DNA of 23,880 nucleotides from NCBI GenBank assembly GCA_002429595.1, contig DJAM01000009.1, positions 1-23,880 of the forward strand, read 5' to 3'. Shown in pieces: positions 1-7,310 of the stretch. The DNA is from Coxiellaceae bacterium UBA6002 (GTDB taxonomy: Bacteria; Pseudomonadota; Gammaproteobacteria; UBA6002). The notes beneath the pieces are model-generated. The model ran no database searches. It was not told the origin of the DNA and was given only the letters and a program-made list of their open reading frames with translations. Position numbers and translations under genes: made by a program. The first letter of the stretch is position 1; every line of letters starts with the position of its first letter.

Positions 1-13
1 AAGCGGGAGAGGG
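1..13. repeat. Family B palindromic repeat, cut by the window edge
   Basis: The first 17 bases are identical to 8939-8955, where they form the loop and right arm of an 11-bp perfect hairpin (GCGGGAGAGGG). Only the right half is inside the window. It lies 12 bases past the stop of the minus-strand small gene at 26-166, so it could serve as that gene's terminator hairpin. Confidence 0.7.
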
Positions 14-25
14 AATAAGAAGAGG

Positions 26-166
26 TTAAGCTAAACCAAAACCAAAGCCTGAAGTGTAATGCGGTGTTGCAACTTCGTGTTTTACGGTGCTGTTGGTGGC
101 TGCAAAGCTAGAAGTTACCAAAAAAGAAAAAGCCAGGGCTATAACGCTGATAGTGATCTTCTTCAT
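26..166 (-). CDS. Small secreted peptide, 46 aa, unknown function
   Basis: I do not recognise this product. The frame reads MKKITISVIALAFSFLVTSS at its start and then FAATNS, a textbook signal peptide: two Lys, a hydrophobic core, and a likely cleavage after SFA or FAA. This leaves a mature peptide of about 24 residues that ends in a Gly/Phe-rich stretch (SGFGFGLA). A strong ribosome binding site (AGGAGAAAGAG directly before ATG) supports real translation. The gene precedes no obvious operon partner. The next gene upstream on the same strand is the porin at 362-1408, which ends 195 bases away. The signal peptide resembles the porin's in style (MKKIT versus MIKKIT). It could be a small periplasmic or secreted peptide, or a fragment of a larger gene. 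The clean start, stop and ribosome site argue for an intact gene. Confidence 0.6.
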   Translation of the reverse strand: MKKITISVIALAFSFLVTSSFAATNSTVKHEVATPHYTSGFGFGLA

Positions 167-320
167 CTCTTTCTCCTAGAGCAGTAAGTAATTATTCATG
201 GTTAGCCTGTGAAAACAGGTACGTAAAAATAACAACTTAAGCTTAAAATCGCAACATTTTTCGATCTTTTGGGGGAGGTTCAGGAATTTTTGCTTGTGGT
301 TCAAAGACTTAGGAGGCAGC

Positions 321-343
321 GCCAAGCCAATCCTTGGCTCGGC
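321..343 (-). terminator. Inverted repeat downstream of the porin gene
   Basis: GCCAAGCCAA at 321-330 pairs with TTGGCTCGGC at 334-343 (nine pairs plus one wobble) around a 3-base loop. It begins 19 bases after the porin stop on the minus strand. No T tract follows, so intrinsic termination is only possible, and a role in mRNA 3' end protection fits as well. Confidence 0.4.
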
Positions 344-361
344 ACGTGCCAAAAGTACGGA

Positions 362-1408
362 CTAGGCTTTGATTTGGAGGCCTATATAGGGTCCGCTGAA
401 GCTGGTGTTGATTGCTTGCGCATTACCTGCGGCAAAAGCTTCAACACTATTGATTCGCTCATTAACATTAAAGTAATGGTCCACTTGGTAACCCGCTTCT
501 AGAGTCATTTTGGTGCGGGTTGGGTTACAGAATTGATAGTTGTAATTAAGACCTAACTTAGCGTTTAAATTAGGAACAATGTGAGTGCGTTTACCACTGT
601 GCTCAGAAGTAGTCACTTCAAACAGGTTAGCGCCATCATCATCAAGTACAACTTCGTTTTGGAGGTGGTTACTTCTAACATTGCCCACGAGCAACGAAGT
701 AGTCGCTTGACCTACGACACCAAAGCCATTACCGAGACTATATTCTACTTCAGTTCCTACACGAGGACCCGCGCCTTCGAATTTACTCTTTTGTTCAGCT
801 TTAGCAATGTAGGTATCACCTAGCAGAACGCCTGGGACAGCCACTACGCCATCATAACGAGTTTTGAAGGAGGACTCTAAATCAGCAAGCCTGACACCAC
901 CGATTAATTTTACGTGGGTGTTGCAACCAATATTAAAATGCTGACCAAAATCAATATCTAACGTTTGATAATTATATCTGGCACTTGCTGAACTTTTCTC
1001 TAAAATTACATCAGCAGGAAAAATGAAAGGCACAGTCGCTGCGATTAAAAGTGGTCCAGTATCTGCAATGCCATCTTGGGTGTGATGATTGAAATTGCTG
1101 TAGGTCACTTTTACGTCATTAGCTGTACCTGGAAAGATATAACCCAAGCTTACGTTGTAAGCCCAGTCGTAATCAGGTTCAACACTTTTTAAATGCTTTC
1201 TAGAAACACCACCAGGAGTTACTTCAGAGACAAATGCATAAGCGTTGTTACCACTGGTTGGTCTTAAATAAAGACCAGTCACACCAAGGGTTACACCACC
1301 GTTATAGCAAGGCACTGTGACGTTACAAGGAGATTGTTCTGAAGCAAGAGCGCTAGCGGTCATTCCAGAAAGTAAAACAGCAAGTCCAAAGGTTATTTTT
1401 TTTATCAT
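362..1408 (-). CDS. Legionella-type major outer membrane protein (porin)
   Basis: The 348-residue product looks like a member of the Legionella_OMP family, beta-barrel porins of the outer membrane. It has a signal peptide (MIKKITFGLAVLLSGMTASA, then LA, cleavage probably after ALA at about residue 22). Next comes the Cys-containing CNVTVPC segment near the mature N-terminus, as in Legionella MOMP, where Cys residues crosslink the porin. Family-like features follow: an early GVTGLYLRP strand, EGAGPRVG and NGFGVVG segments in the second half, and alternating polar/apolar strands to the end. The last strand ends YIGLQIKA rather than in the usual terminal Phe. Start: ATG with AGGAGC seven bases upstream. 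A TATAAT hexamer lies at 1427-1432 on this strand. The family has many paralogues in Legionellales, so the specific role (general porin, adhesion) cannot be set from sequence. Confidence 0.88.
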   Translation of the reverse strand: MIKKITFGLAVLLSGMTASALASEQSPCNVTVPCYNGGVTLGVTGLYLRPTSGNNAYAFVSEVTPGGVSRKHLKSVEPDYDWAYNVSLGYIFPGTANDVKVTYSNFNHHTQDGIADTGPLLIAATVPFIFPADVILEKSSASARYNYQTLDIDFGQHFNIGCNTHVKLIGGVRLADLESSFKTRYDGVVAVPGVLLGDTYIAKAEQKSKFEGAGPRVGTEVEYSLGNGFGVVGQATTSLLVGNVRSNHLQNEVVLDDDGANLFEVTTSEHSGKRTHIVPNLNAKLGLNYNYQFCNPTRTKMTLEAGYQVDHYFNVNERINSVEAFAAGNAQAINTSFSGPYIGLQIKA

Positions 1409-1426
1409 ATGAAGCTCCTAATAATT

Positions 1427-1432
1427 ATTATA
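1427..1432 (-). promoter_or_regulatory. Possible -10 box of the porin promoter
   Basis: TATAAT is present on the minus strand 18 bases before the porin start codon, which would give a leader of only about 10 bases holding the AGGAGC ribosome site. No good -35 match is found at 16-18 bases spacing, and the surroundings are AT-rich, so chance is a real alternative. Confidence 0.35.
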
Positions 1433-1517
1433 ATTAAGCTTCCCTCTTTCCTTATTTATATCCTTATTAGCTATTACCATACCATGGCTTAGTGGTAGTC
1501 TGTCAATCTCATTCTGC

Positions 1518-1610
1518 CATTCCCGCGCAGGCGGGAATCCATCCTTCCAGTTGCTCTCAAGGATAGATTCCCGCCTGCGCGGGGGAATGACAACCGTACG
1601 CGAGAATGAC
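1518..1610. repeat. Family A (dRS3-like) palindromic repeat, copy 1
   Basis: CATTCCCGCGCAGG at 1518-1531 starts a left arm that runs to 1539. It is matched by an inverted right arm at 1566-1589 that carries two extra G. The core has the form ATTCCC-N8-GGGAAT. A degenerate right-half copy (CGCGAGAATGAC) follows at 1599-1610. The element fills the space between the divergent porin and aat genes. Open frames through it on either strand (for example 1418-1612) are translations of the repeat and not genes. Confidence 0.85.
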
Positions 1611-1635
1611 AAAAGTAATCGCTAGGTGTATGTAT

Positions 1636-2319
1636 ATGAAGCCTAAAATTTTATTATCTGAAACAGACGATTTTCCAGATGTTAGCTTTGCGCTAAAAGA
1701 GCCAAACGGATTACTAGCCGTTGGTGGTGATCTAAGTGTGCAAAGACTAGTTAGCGCTTATCAAAATGGAATTTTCCCCTGGTTCAATGAAGGTCAACCA
1801 ATTTTATGGTGGTCCCCCAATCCTCGTGCCGTCATTTTTTTAGAAGATTTTAAAATTGCCCGAAGTCTCAAAAAAGTTTTGCGGCATACAACTTTTGAAA
1901 TCACGATCGATCAAGATTTTGAACAGGTGATAAACGCTTGCGCAAGCCCAAGGCCCAAACAACAAGAAACTTGGATTTCAAAAGAGATGATCGCAGCTTA
2001 TCTTAATCTACATCAGGCGGGTTATGCTCATTCGATCGAGGTTTGGCGTGACCGTAAATTAATTGGAGGATTATATGGAGTGGATTGTGGCCGTATTTTT
2101 GCAGGAGAATCGATGTTCTCTTTTGAGTCAAACGGCTCCAAAATTGCCTTAGTCGCTTTGGTCAATCATCTACAGAAATTTAATTATGAGCTTATTGATT
2201 GTCAGTTTAACAATCCATTTTTGCAGAAATTTGGTACTTGTGAAATTCCAAGAGACGAATTTATACGGTTTCTCAAAAGTAGCCTTACTAATCCTGCGCT
2301 TTGTGCTTGGTCAAAATGA
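1636..2319 (+). CDS. aat: Leucyl/phenylalanyl-tRNA-protein transferase
   Basis: Aat moves Leu or Phe from aminoacyl-tRNA to the N-terminus of proteins that begin with Arg or Lys, creating N-degrons that ClpS delivers to ClpAP. The 227-residue product spans the whole family: GIFPW (45-49), WWSPNPR (58-64), ETWI (111-114), HSIEVW (132-137), GGLYG (144-148), GESMFS (157-162) and DCQ (188-190). Start choice: ATG at 1636 has AGGTG seven bases upstream and gives the family's usual N-terminal length. In-frame ATGs at 1606 and 1630 exist, but the first lies inside the family A repeat and the second is one base from the ribosome site. The stop is 41 bases before infA. The pairing with infA and the nearby clpA-clpS is the usual gammaproteobacterial neighbourhood. 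The often-adjacent bpt (the other transferase) is not here. Confidence 0.96.
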   Translation: MKPKILLSETDDFPDVSFALKEPNGLLAVGGDLSVQRLVSAYQNGIFPWFNEGQPILWWSPNPRAVIFLEDFKIARSLKKVLRHTTFEITIDQDFEQVINACASPRPKQQETWISKEMIAAYLNLHQAGYAHSIEVWRDRKLIGGLYGVDCGRIFAGESMFSFESNGSKIALVALVNHLQKFNYELIDCQFNNPFLQKFGTCEIPRDEFIRFLKSSLTNPALCAWSK

Positions 2320-2360
2320 TAGTATGATGGTCAATTTTCATTCATAGGACTCATTGATCA

Positions 2361-2606
2361 ATGGCAAAAGAAGATCAAATTGAAATGCAGGGTGTGGTGA
2401 TTGAAACCTTACCCAATACCATGTTTCGCGTTAAGCTCGAAAATGGTCACATTATTACAGCTCACATCTCTGGGCGGATGCGTAAAAACTATATTCGTAT
2501 CTTAACCGGAGACACAGTGACGGTAGAACTGACCCCTTATGATTTGACCAAGGGTCGAATCAGCTTTCGAAATCCAGATAAGAAAAAAGCAGCAACAGAA
2601 GAATAA
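2361..2606 (+). CDS. infA: Translation initiation factor IF-1
   Basis: IF-1 binds the A site of the 30S subunit during initiation. The 81-residue protein is an S1-type OB fold in full: it opens MAKEDQIEMQGVV and carries the conserved NTMFRVKLENGH, HISGRMRKNYIRIL and LTKGRISFR segments. It is about nine residues longer than the usual 72, because the C-terminus carries an extra Lys/Glu-rich tail (NPDKKKAATEE). It lies 41 bases after aat on the same strand, so it may be co-transcribed or have its own promoter in that gap. A perfect hairpin follows at once (2610-2634). Confidence 0.98.
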   Translation: MAKEDQIEMQGVVIETLPNTMFRVKLENGHIITAHISGRMRKNYIRILTGDTVTVELTPYDLTKGRISFRNPDKKKAATEE

Positions 2607-2609
2607 AGA

Positions 2610-2634
2610 CCATTGGGCCGATGCGGCCCAATGG
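2610..2634. terminator. Shared terminator between convergent infA and clpA
   Basis: CCATTGGGCC at 2610-2619 and GGCCCAATGG at 2625-2634 form a perfect 10-bp GC-rich stem with a 5-base loop, four bases after the infA stop and seven bases before the clpA stop on the other strand. On the minus strand it is followed by TCTTTATTCTTC, a fair T-rich tail, so it should work best for clpA. It can act in both directions. Confidence 0.8.
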
Positions 2635-2641
2635 ATTATCG

Positions 2642-4897
2642 CTAAACTTCTTCGGTGTTGATGACCAATTGATCTTCTTCTACTAAGATCGTGACCGCAC
2701 CACCGTTACTCAGAGAACCGAATAGCAGTTTATCAGCAAGAGGTTTTTTGATTTGCTCTTGAATCAAACGGCTCATTGGTCTTGCCCCCATCTTCTTGTC
2801 ATAACCATGTTTAGCTAGCCATTCTTTAGCACTCATGGCCACGGTTAACTTCACAGATTTAGAGGTAAGCACTGCATCTAGTTCAGCGATAAATTTATCG
2901 ATCACTAGATACAAAATCTCTGGACTTAAATGGTTAAATTGGATGACAGCGTCCAGCCTGTTTCGAAATTCTGGCGTGAACAGTTTTCGAATGGCTTGAC
3001 CACTATCTGTTGCATTATCTTGCTCAATAAAGCCTATGCTCGCTCGATCTAAGAGCTCTGCACCGGCATTGGTAGTCATCACGATGATCACATGACGGAA
3101 ATCGGCGGTACGACCATTATTATCGGTCAATGTGCCATGATCCATTACCTGTAACAACAAGTTATAGACATCGGGATGTGCTTTTTCGATTTCATCGAGC
3201 AGCAACACAGCATGTGGATGTTTGTTAATTGCTTCAGTCAACAAACCACCTTGATCATAGCCAACATAGCCTGGAGGCGCACCGATCAATCGAGAAACGG
3301 TATGTCTCTCCATGTACTCAGACATGTCAAATCGGATCAGTTGGATTCCCAACGTCTTGGCCAATTGGCGCGTCACTTCGGTTTTACCCACACCCGTTGG
3401 ACCGGCGAACAAGAAGCTACCAACGGGTTTATCAGGTTCTCGCAAACCAGATCGAGACAACTTGATGGCCGTGCACAAAGATGCAATGGCATGCTCTTGG
3501 CCAAATACCAAGTTTTTAAGGTCGATTTCAATATTCTTTAAAACCGCTTGATCAGACAAGGTGATATGTCGGGTTGGAATGCGGGCTATTTTCGCAACCA
3601 CTTCTTCGATATCACGACCCCCAATAACGCGACGTCGCTTATTGGGTGGCTGTAAGCGTTGATAAGCGCCAGCCTCATCGATGACATCAATCGCCTTATC
3701 AGGTAAATGACGTTCGTTAATGTATCGATCAGACAGCTCAGCAGCTGCTTTCAAAGCTGTGAAGGTATACTTCACACCATGATAGTTTTCAAAACGGCTC
3801 TTCAAGCCGCATAAAATTTTATAGGTATCACTCACAGACGGTTCAGTAATATCAATTTTCTGGAAGCGTCTGGTTAAAGCGCGATCTTTTTCAAAAATCG
3901 TGCGATATTCTTGATAGGTAGTTGAACCCATGCACCGAATCTCACCGCTACTAAGTAGCGGCTTCAACAGGTTAGAGGCATCCATCGTGCCACCACTCGC
4001 TGCGCCGGCACCGATAATGGTGTGGATCTCATCAATAAACACGATCGCACCAGGATGGCGTTTAAGATCTTTCAATACTTCCTTGAAACGCTTTTCAAAA
4101 TCACCGCGATATTTAGTACCTGCTAATAACATCCCAAGATCGAGAGCAAAAACGGTACTATTCAGAATCGGTTCGGGTACTTTGCGTTCTACTATTAGCT
4201 TAGCAAGGCCTTCTGCGATGGCCGTTTTACCGACTCCGGCCTCGCCAACCAATAAAGGATTGTTCTTGCGTCTTCGGCACAAGACTTGAACAGTACGCAT
4301 AATCTCTTCTTTACGTCCTATTAAGGGATCAATGCGGCCCGTTTTCGCTTGTTCGTTCAGATTAACGGCAAAGCGCTCTAAGGGGCTTTCGTGAACAAAG
4401 CCATCAGCAGGGTCATGATCATTAGACCGCTCCAAGGGGCTCGGGCTAGTATGATGATGATGATGCACTTTAGAAATGCCGTGAGAGATATAATTGACGA
4501 CATCGAATCGAGTGACGTTTTCTTGACTTAAAAAGTACACTGATTGACTCTCTTGTTCTCCGAAAATCGCTACTAAGACATTGGCACCGGTGACTTCCGT
4601 CTTACCAGCAGTTTGCACTTGGATTATTGAACGTTGCAATACTCTTTGGAATCCTAGAGTAGGTTGAATGTCAGAATCATTGCCAACTGGCAAAAGTGGT
4701 GTGGTTTCATCGACAAAGATGCCCAAACCAATTTTGAGACGATTCAAGTCAGCTCCACAAGCAACCAAAACTTCAACGGCATCCGGATTATCGAGTAGGG
4801 CTAATAGAAGATGTTCGACCGTAATGAATTCATGGCGCTTATCTCTTGCTCGTTCAAAAGCATTATTGATTGATATTTCAAGTGCTCTGCTAAACAT
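2642..4897 (-). CDS. clpA: ATP-dependent Clp protease ATP-binding subunit ClpA
   Basis: ClpA is the hexameric AAA+ unfoldase that feeds substrates, including those brought by ClpS, into ClpP. From the chosen ATG the product is 751 residues: N-domain (1-143), a linker, AAA+ module 1 with Walker A GEAGVGKT (218-225) and Walker B VFIDE (286-290), and module 2 with Walker A GPTGVGKT (499-506) and Walker B LLLDE (565-569). The ClpP-docking loop reads IGF (621-623), where E. coli ClpA has IGL. The start at 4897 has a near-perfect ribosome site (AAGGAGGTGC) and matches the family N-terminus. An upstream in-frame start at 4966 would run into clpS. Odd point: the linker holds five His in a row (145-149), coded by a CAT run. 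It follows clpS by 19 bases, so the two form an operon. No ClpP gene is in the window. Confidence 0.98.
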   Translation of the reverse strand: MFSRALEISINNAFERARDKRHEFITVEHLLLALLDNPDAVEVLVACGADLNRLKIGLGIFVDETTPLLPVGNDSDIQPTLGFQRVLQRSIIQVQTAGKTEVTGANVLVAIFGEQESQSVYFLSQENVTRFDVVNYISHGISKVHHHHHTSPSPLERSNDHDPADGFVHESPLERFAVNLNEQAKTGRIDPLIGRKEEIMRTVQVLCRRRKNNPLLVGEAGVGKTAIAEGLAKLIVERKVPEPILNSTVFALDLGMLLAGTKYRGDFEKRFKEVLKDLKRHPGAIVFIDEIHTIIGAGAASGGTMDASNLLKPLLSSGEIRCMGSTTYQEYRTIFEKDRALTRRFQKIDITEPSVSDTYKILCGLKSRFENYHGVKYTFTALKAAAELSDRYINERHLPDKAIDVIDEAGAYQRLQPPNKRRRVIGGRDIEEVVAKIARIPTRHITLSDQAVLKNIEIDLKNLVFGQEHAIASLCTAIKLSRSGLREPDKPVGSFLFAGPTGVGKTEVTRQLAKTLGIQLIRFDMSEYMERHTVSRLIGAPPGYVGYDQGGLLTEAINKHPHAVLLLDEIEKAHPDVYNLLLQVMDHGTLTDNNGRTADFRHVIIVMTTNAGAELLDRASIGFIEQDNATDSGQAIRKLFTPEFRNRLDAVIQFNHLSPEILYLVIDKFIAELDAVLTSKSVKLTVAMSAKEWLAKHGYDKKMGARPMSRLIQEQIKKPLADKLLFGSLSNGGAVTILVEEDQLVINTEEV

Positions 4898-4916
4898 GTT
4901 GCACCTCCTTAACTCC

Positions 4917-5234
4917 TTATGCAATCTCCATATTGCACAATAGAGGGTATTCTGAACTACGAGCATAATTATTCACTTGAGCCACCTTCGTCTCTGCTAT
5001 ATCGTATGTATAAACCCCACATATACCCTTCCCTTCTAAATGCACCTGCAACATGATTTGCGTGGCCCGCTCAATTTGTAGATGAAAAAATTTGATGAGT
5101 ACTCCAACCACAAAGTCCATCGGTGTAAAGTCATCGTTCATTAAAACAACCTTATATAAATTCGGTTTTTTAACTTCAGGGCGCTGCTCTTCAATTACTG
5201 CTAAATCGCCCCACTCAACTCTATTCTCACTCAT
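4917..5234 (-). CDS. clpS: ClpS adaptor of the N-degron pathway
   Basis: ClpS recognises N-terminal Leu, Phe, Tyr and Trp and hands such proteins to ClpA. The 105-residue product has a flexible N-terminal tail (about 1-25) followed by the compact ClpS core. The pocket residues align with E. coli: Asn33-Asp34-Asp35, Met39 and His65. ERATQIMLQVHLEGKG and AETKVAQVN are typical. I chose the ATG at 5234, which gives the family length. An ATG at 5264 would add ten residues but has no close ribosome site; the chosen start itself has only a weak one (GAGAG, about 11 bases upstream). clpA starts 19 bases downstream of the stop. cspD, which often sits divergent to clpS, is not found. Upstream on the same strand is icd, separated by a strong hairpin. 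Confidence 0.96.
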   Translation of the reverse strand: MSENRVEWGDLAVIEEQRPEVKKPNLYKVVLMNDDFTPMDFVVGVLIKFFHLQIERATQIMLQVHLEGKGICGVYTYDIAETKVAQVNNYARSSEYPLLCNMEIA

Positions 5235-5337
5235 CAATTTTGTCTCTCTACTTACTTTAAACATTAGACGATTTTAATCGACTTTTCCTCTAGGCTCAGA
5301 ATTTTTAGAAGATTTTGGCTGTAGGTAGGGTATTTGT

Positions 5338-5368
5338 AACCTGAATGGAGGAAGGCTCCATTCAGGTT
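5338..5368 (-). terminator. Hairpin terminator downstream of icd
   Basis: AACCTGAATGGAG (5338-5350) and CTCCATTCAGGTT (5356-5368) pair perfectly over 13 bp around a 5-base loop, five bases past the icd stop. The following minus-strand sequence (ACAAATACCC) lacks a T run, so termination may be weak or factor-assisted. It separates icd from clpS. Confidence 0.75.
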
Positions 5369-5373
5369 AAAGG

Positions 5374-6636
5374 CTAGGCATTAATATGGGAAATCACGGC
5401 ATCACCAAACTCAGATGTTTTGAGCAGTTTAGCGTCTGTCATAAACCGGTGGAAATCATAGGTGACGGTTTTTGCCTTAATGGCCTCTTCAACACCTTTA
5501 TTTACTAAGTCGGCCGCCTCGAACCAGCCCAAATAGCGCAATAACATCTCACCAGATAGAATAATTGAACCAGGATTAACCGCATCTTGACCAGCGTAGC
5601 GCGGAGCGGTCCCGTGAGTCGCCTCAAACACTGCTGCTTGGTCACCTATATTGGCGCCTGGTGCAATGCCAATTCCACCTACCTGAGCTGCTAGCGCATC
5701 GGATAGGTAGTCGCCATTGAGGTTTAAGGTCGCGATAACACTGTACTCGATAGGCCGTAACAATGTTTGCTGCAAAAAGGCGTCAGCAATGACGTCTTTA
5801 ATAACGATTTCATTGCCAGTTTTTGGATTTTTCAGTACATGCCAAGGACCACCCTCTAAAGGCACTGCGCCAAATTTTTCAACTGCAACTTGGTACCCCC
5901 AATCTTTAAAGGCGCCCTCAGTAAATTTCATGATATTGCCTTTATGAACTAAGGTCACAGAATCACGATCGTTGTCGATGGCATACTGGATAGCACGCGC
6001 CACTAACCTACTTGAACCTTCTTTAGACACCGGCTTAACACCAATACCACAATGCTCAGGAAAACGTATTTTTTTAACGCCCATTTCGTTTCGAAGAAAA
6101 TCGATCACTTTTTTGGCTTCTTGAGTGTCAGCAGCCCATTCAATGCCAGCATAAATATCTTCAGAGTTCTCTCTGAAAATCACCATGTCGACATTCCAAG
6201 GCTCTTTCACTGGACTAGGCGTGCCTTCGTAATAACGTACCGGACGCAAGCACGTGTAAAGATCGAGTTGTTGGCGCAGAGCTACGTTTAAAGAACGAAT
6301 ACCGCCACTCACTGGTGTGGTTAACGGACCCTTGATGGCAACAATATATTCTTTGATGGCATCTAATGTTTCATCAGGTAACCAAGTGTCGGCACCGTAT
6401 ACATGAGTAGATTTCTCACCAGCATAGACTTCCATCCATTCCAATTTGCGCTTGCCGTTATAGGCTTTTTTTACAGCCGCATCGAGAACTTTTTTCATAA
6501 CCGGCGTAATATCTATACCAATACCATCACCTTCTATGTACGGGATTATTGGGTTATCTGGAACATTTAAAGAGAGGTCAGCATTGACGGTAATTTTCTC
6601 ACCTGTTGCTGGAACTTTAATTTTTGAATATGCCAT
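5374..6636 (-). CDS. icd: NADP-dependent isocitrate dehydrogenase
   Basis: Icd converts isocitrate to 2-oxoglutarate and CO2 with reduction of NADP, in the TCA cycle. From ATG at 6636 it is 420 residues, close to E. coli Icd, and collinear with it along its length (IPYIEGDGIG at 31-40, LVHKGNIMKFTEG, LNGDYLSDALAAQVGG, FEATHGTAP, NPGSIILS). The phosphorylation serine used by AceK in E. coli is kept, as Ser115 in GGIRSLN. The start at 6636 is preceded by GGAG at seven bases and gives the family N-terminus; in-frame starts at 6648 (ATG) and 6660 (TTG) are less likely. It is divergent from rluE with an 85-bp gap, the same arrangement of icd and rluE as in E. coli. No aceK or aceA gene is in the window. 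Confidence 0.98.
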   Translation of the reverse strand: MAYSKIKVPATGEKITVNADLSLNVPDNPIIPYIEGDGIGIDITPVMKKVLDAAVKKAYNGKRKLEWMEVYAGEKSTHVYGADTWLPDETLDAIKEYIVAIKGPLTTPVSGGIRSLNVALRQQLDLYTCLRPVRYYEGTPSPVKEPWNVDMVIFRENSEDIYAGIEWAADTQEAKKVIDFLRNEMGVKKIRFPEHCGIGVKPVSKEGSSRLVARAIQYAIDNDRDSVTLVHKGNIMKFTEGAFKDWGYQVAVEKFGAVPLEGGPWHVLKNPKTGNEIVIKDVIADAFLQQTLLRPIEYSVIATLNLNGDYLSDALAAQVGGIGIAPGANIGDQAAVFEATHGTAPRYAGQDAVNPGSIILSGEMLLRYLGWFEAADLVNKGVEEAIKAKTVTYDFHRFMTDAKLLKTSEFGDAVISHINA

Positions 6637-6721
6637 GTGATTCTCCATTGTACTAACCAAGAATATTGGGCGAGAATATCATTATTTTCGGGTAAATCCT
6701 ATTACATGAGCACAAGAATCC

Positions 6722-7273
6722 ATGACCAAAATAGTTCTATTTAACAAACCTTACGGTGTGCTTAGTCAATTCACAGATCCTAGCAATCGCCCCACACTAG
6801 CTGACTATCTCTCCATACCAGGCGTTTATGCAGCGGGAAGACTCGATGCCGACAGTGAAGGCTTATTGGTGCTAACCGATGATACTAGCCTTCGCAATAA
6901 AATCATGAATCCCAAATTTAAGTGGGAAAAAACGTATTGGGTTCAAGTCGATGGCGCAATCACGCAAGAGGCTATAAATAATTTAAGAAGAGGCGTCATG
7001 CTGAAGGATGGCATGACCAAACCTGCATTGGCGCGAGTGATAGAAATACCAGATCTTTGGGACCGTCATCCTCCGATTCGTTTTCGCGCCTCAATACCAA
7101 CGAGTTGGATCGAGATTAAAATAAAAGAAGGACGTAATCGTCAGGTTAGACGGATGACTGCTGCAGTTGGTTTTCCTGCGTTGAGATTGGTTAGGGTCTC
7201 GGTTGGAGAGTGGCAGTTAGGTTCTTTACTGCCGGGTGAATGGTCAGTGTTGCATAAATTACCCTCACCCTAA
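6722..7273 (+). CDS. rluE: 23S rRNA pseudouridine synthase, RluE-like
   Basis: Pseudouridine synthases of the RsuA/RluE group isomerise uridines in rRNA; RluE modifies U2457 of 23S rRNA in E. coli. The 183-residue product has the catalytic motif GRLDADSEGLL with catalytic Asp42, an N-terminal FNKPYGVLSQF strand, and the C-terminal signature EGRNRQVRRMTAAVGFPALR. It lacks the S4 domain of RsuA, as RluE does, and lies divergent to icd as in E. coli. This context, more than residue detail, supports RluE over a paralogue. Odd point: the last codons (Pro-Ser-Pro) and the stop are supplied by a family B repeat (CCCTCACCCTAACC), so the C-terminus was probably reshaped by that repeat. No clear ribosome site is seen before the ATG. 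Confidence 0.88.
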   Translation: MTKIVLFNKPYGVLSQFTDPSNRPTLADYLSIPGVYAAGRLDADSEGLLVLTDDTSLRNKIMNPKFKWEKTYWVQVDGAITQEAINNLRRGVMLKDGMTKPALARVIEIPDLWDRHPPIRFRASIPTSWIEIKIKEGRNRQVRRMTAAVGFPALRLVRVSVGEWQLGSLLPGEWSVLHKLPSP

Positions 7274-7299
7274 CCTTCTCCCGCTTTGCGGGAAAGGGG
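7262..7299. repeat. Family B palindromic repeat, copy 2
   Basis: It begins CCCTCACCCTAACC and ends in a short hairpin (TCCCGC 7279-7284 with GCGGGA 7288-7293, extended by CCTT/AAGG after a one-base bulge). Its first 12 bases are the end of the rluE reading frame, including the TAA stop. It may act as the rluE terminator. A family A repeat begins 12 bases later. Confidence 0.8.
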
Positions 7300-7310
7300 A
7301 TATTTACCTG

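Noticed and set aside
206..219. Small hairpin CCTGT-GAAA-ACAGG
   Set aside because: A 5-bp stem with no T run and no gene end nearby on the plus strand; too weak to call a terminator.
1485..1515. tRNA-like stretch (GGCTTAGTGGTAG)
   Set aside because: It recalls a D-arm but no acceptor stem, anticodon arm or T-arm can be folded around it.
1418..1612. Minus-strand open frame between the porin and aat
   Set aside because: It is a translation of the family A repeat, with low-complexity Arg/Pro sequence, and has no family support.
3176..4289. Plus-strand open frames antisense to clpA
   Set aside because: clpA is intact and collinear with its family, so these are frame shadows.
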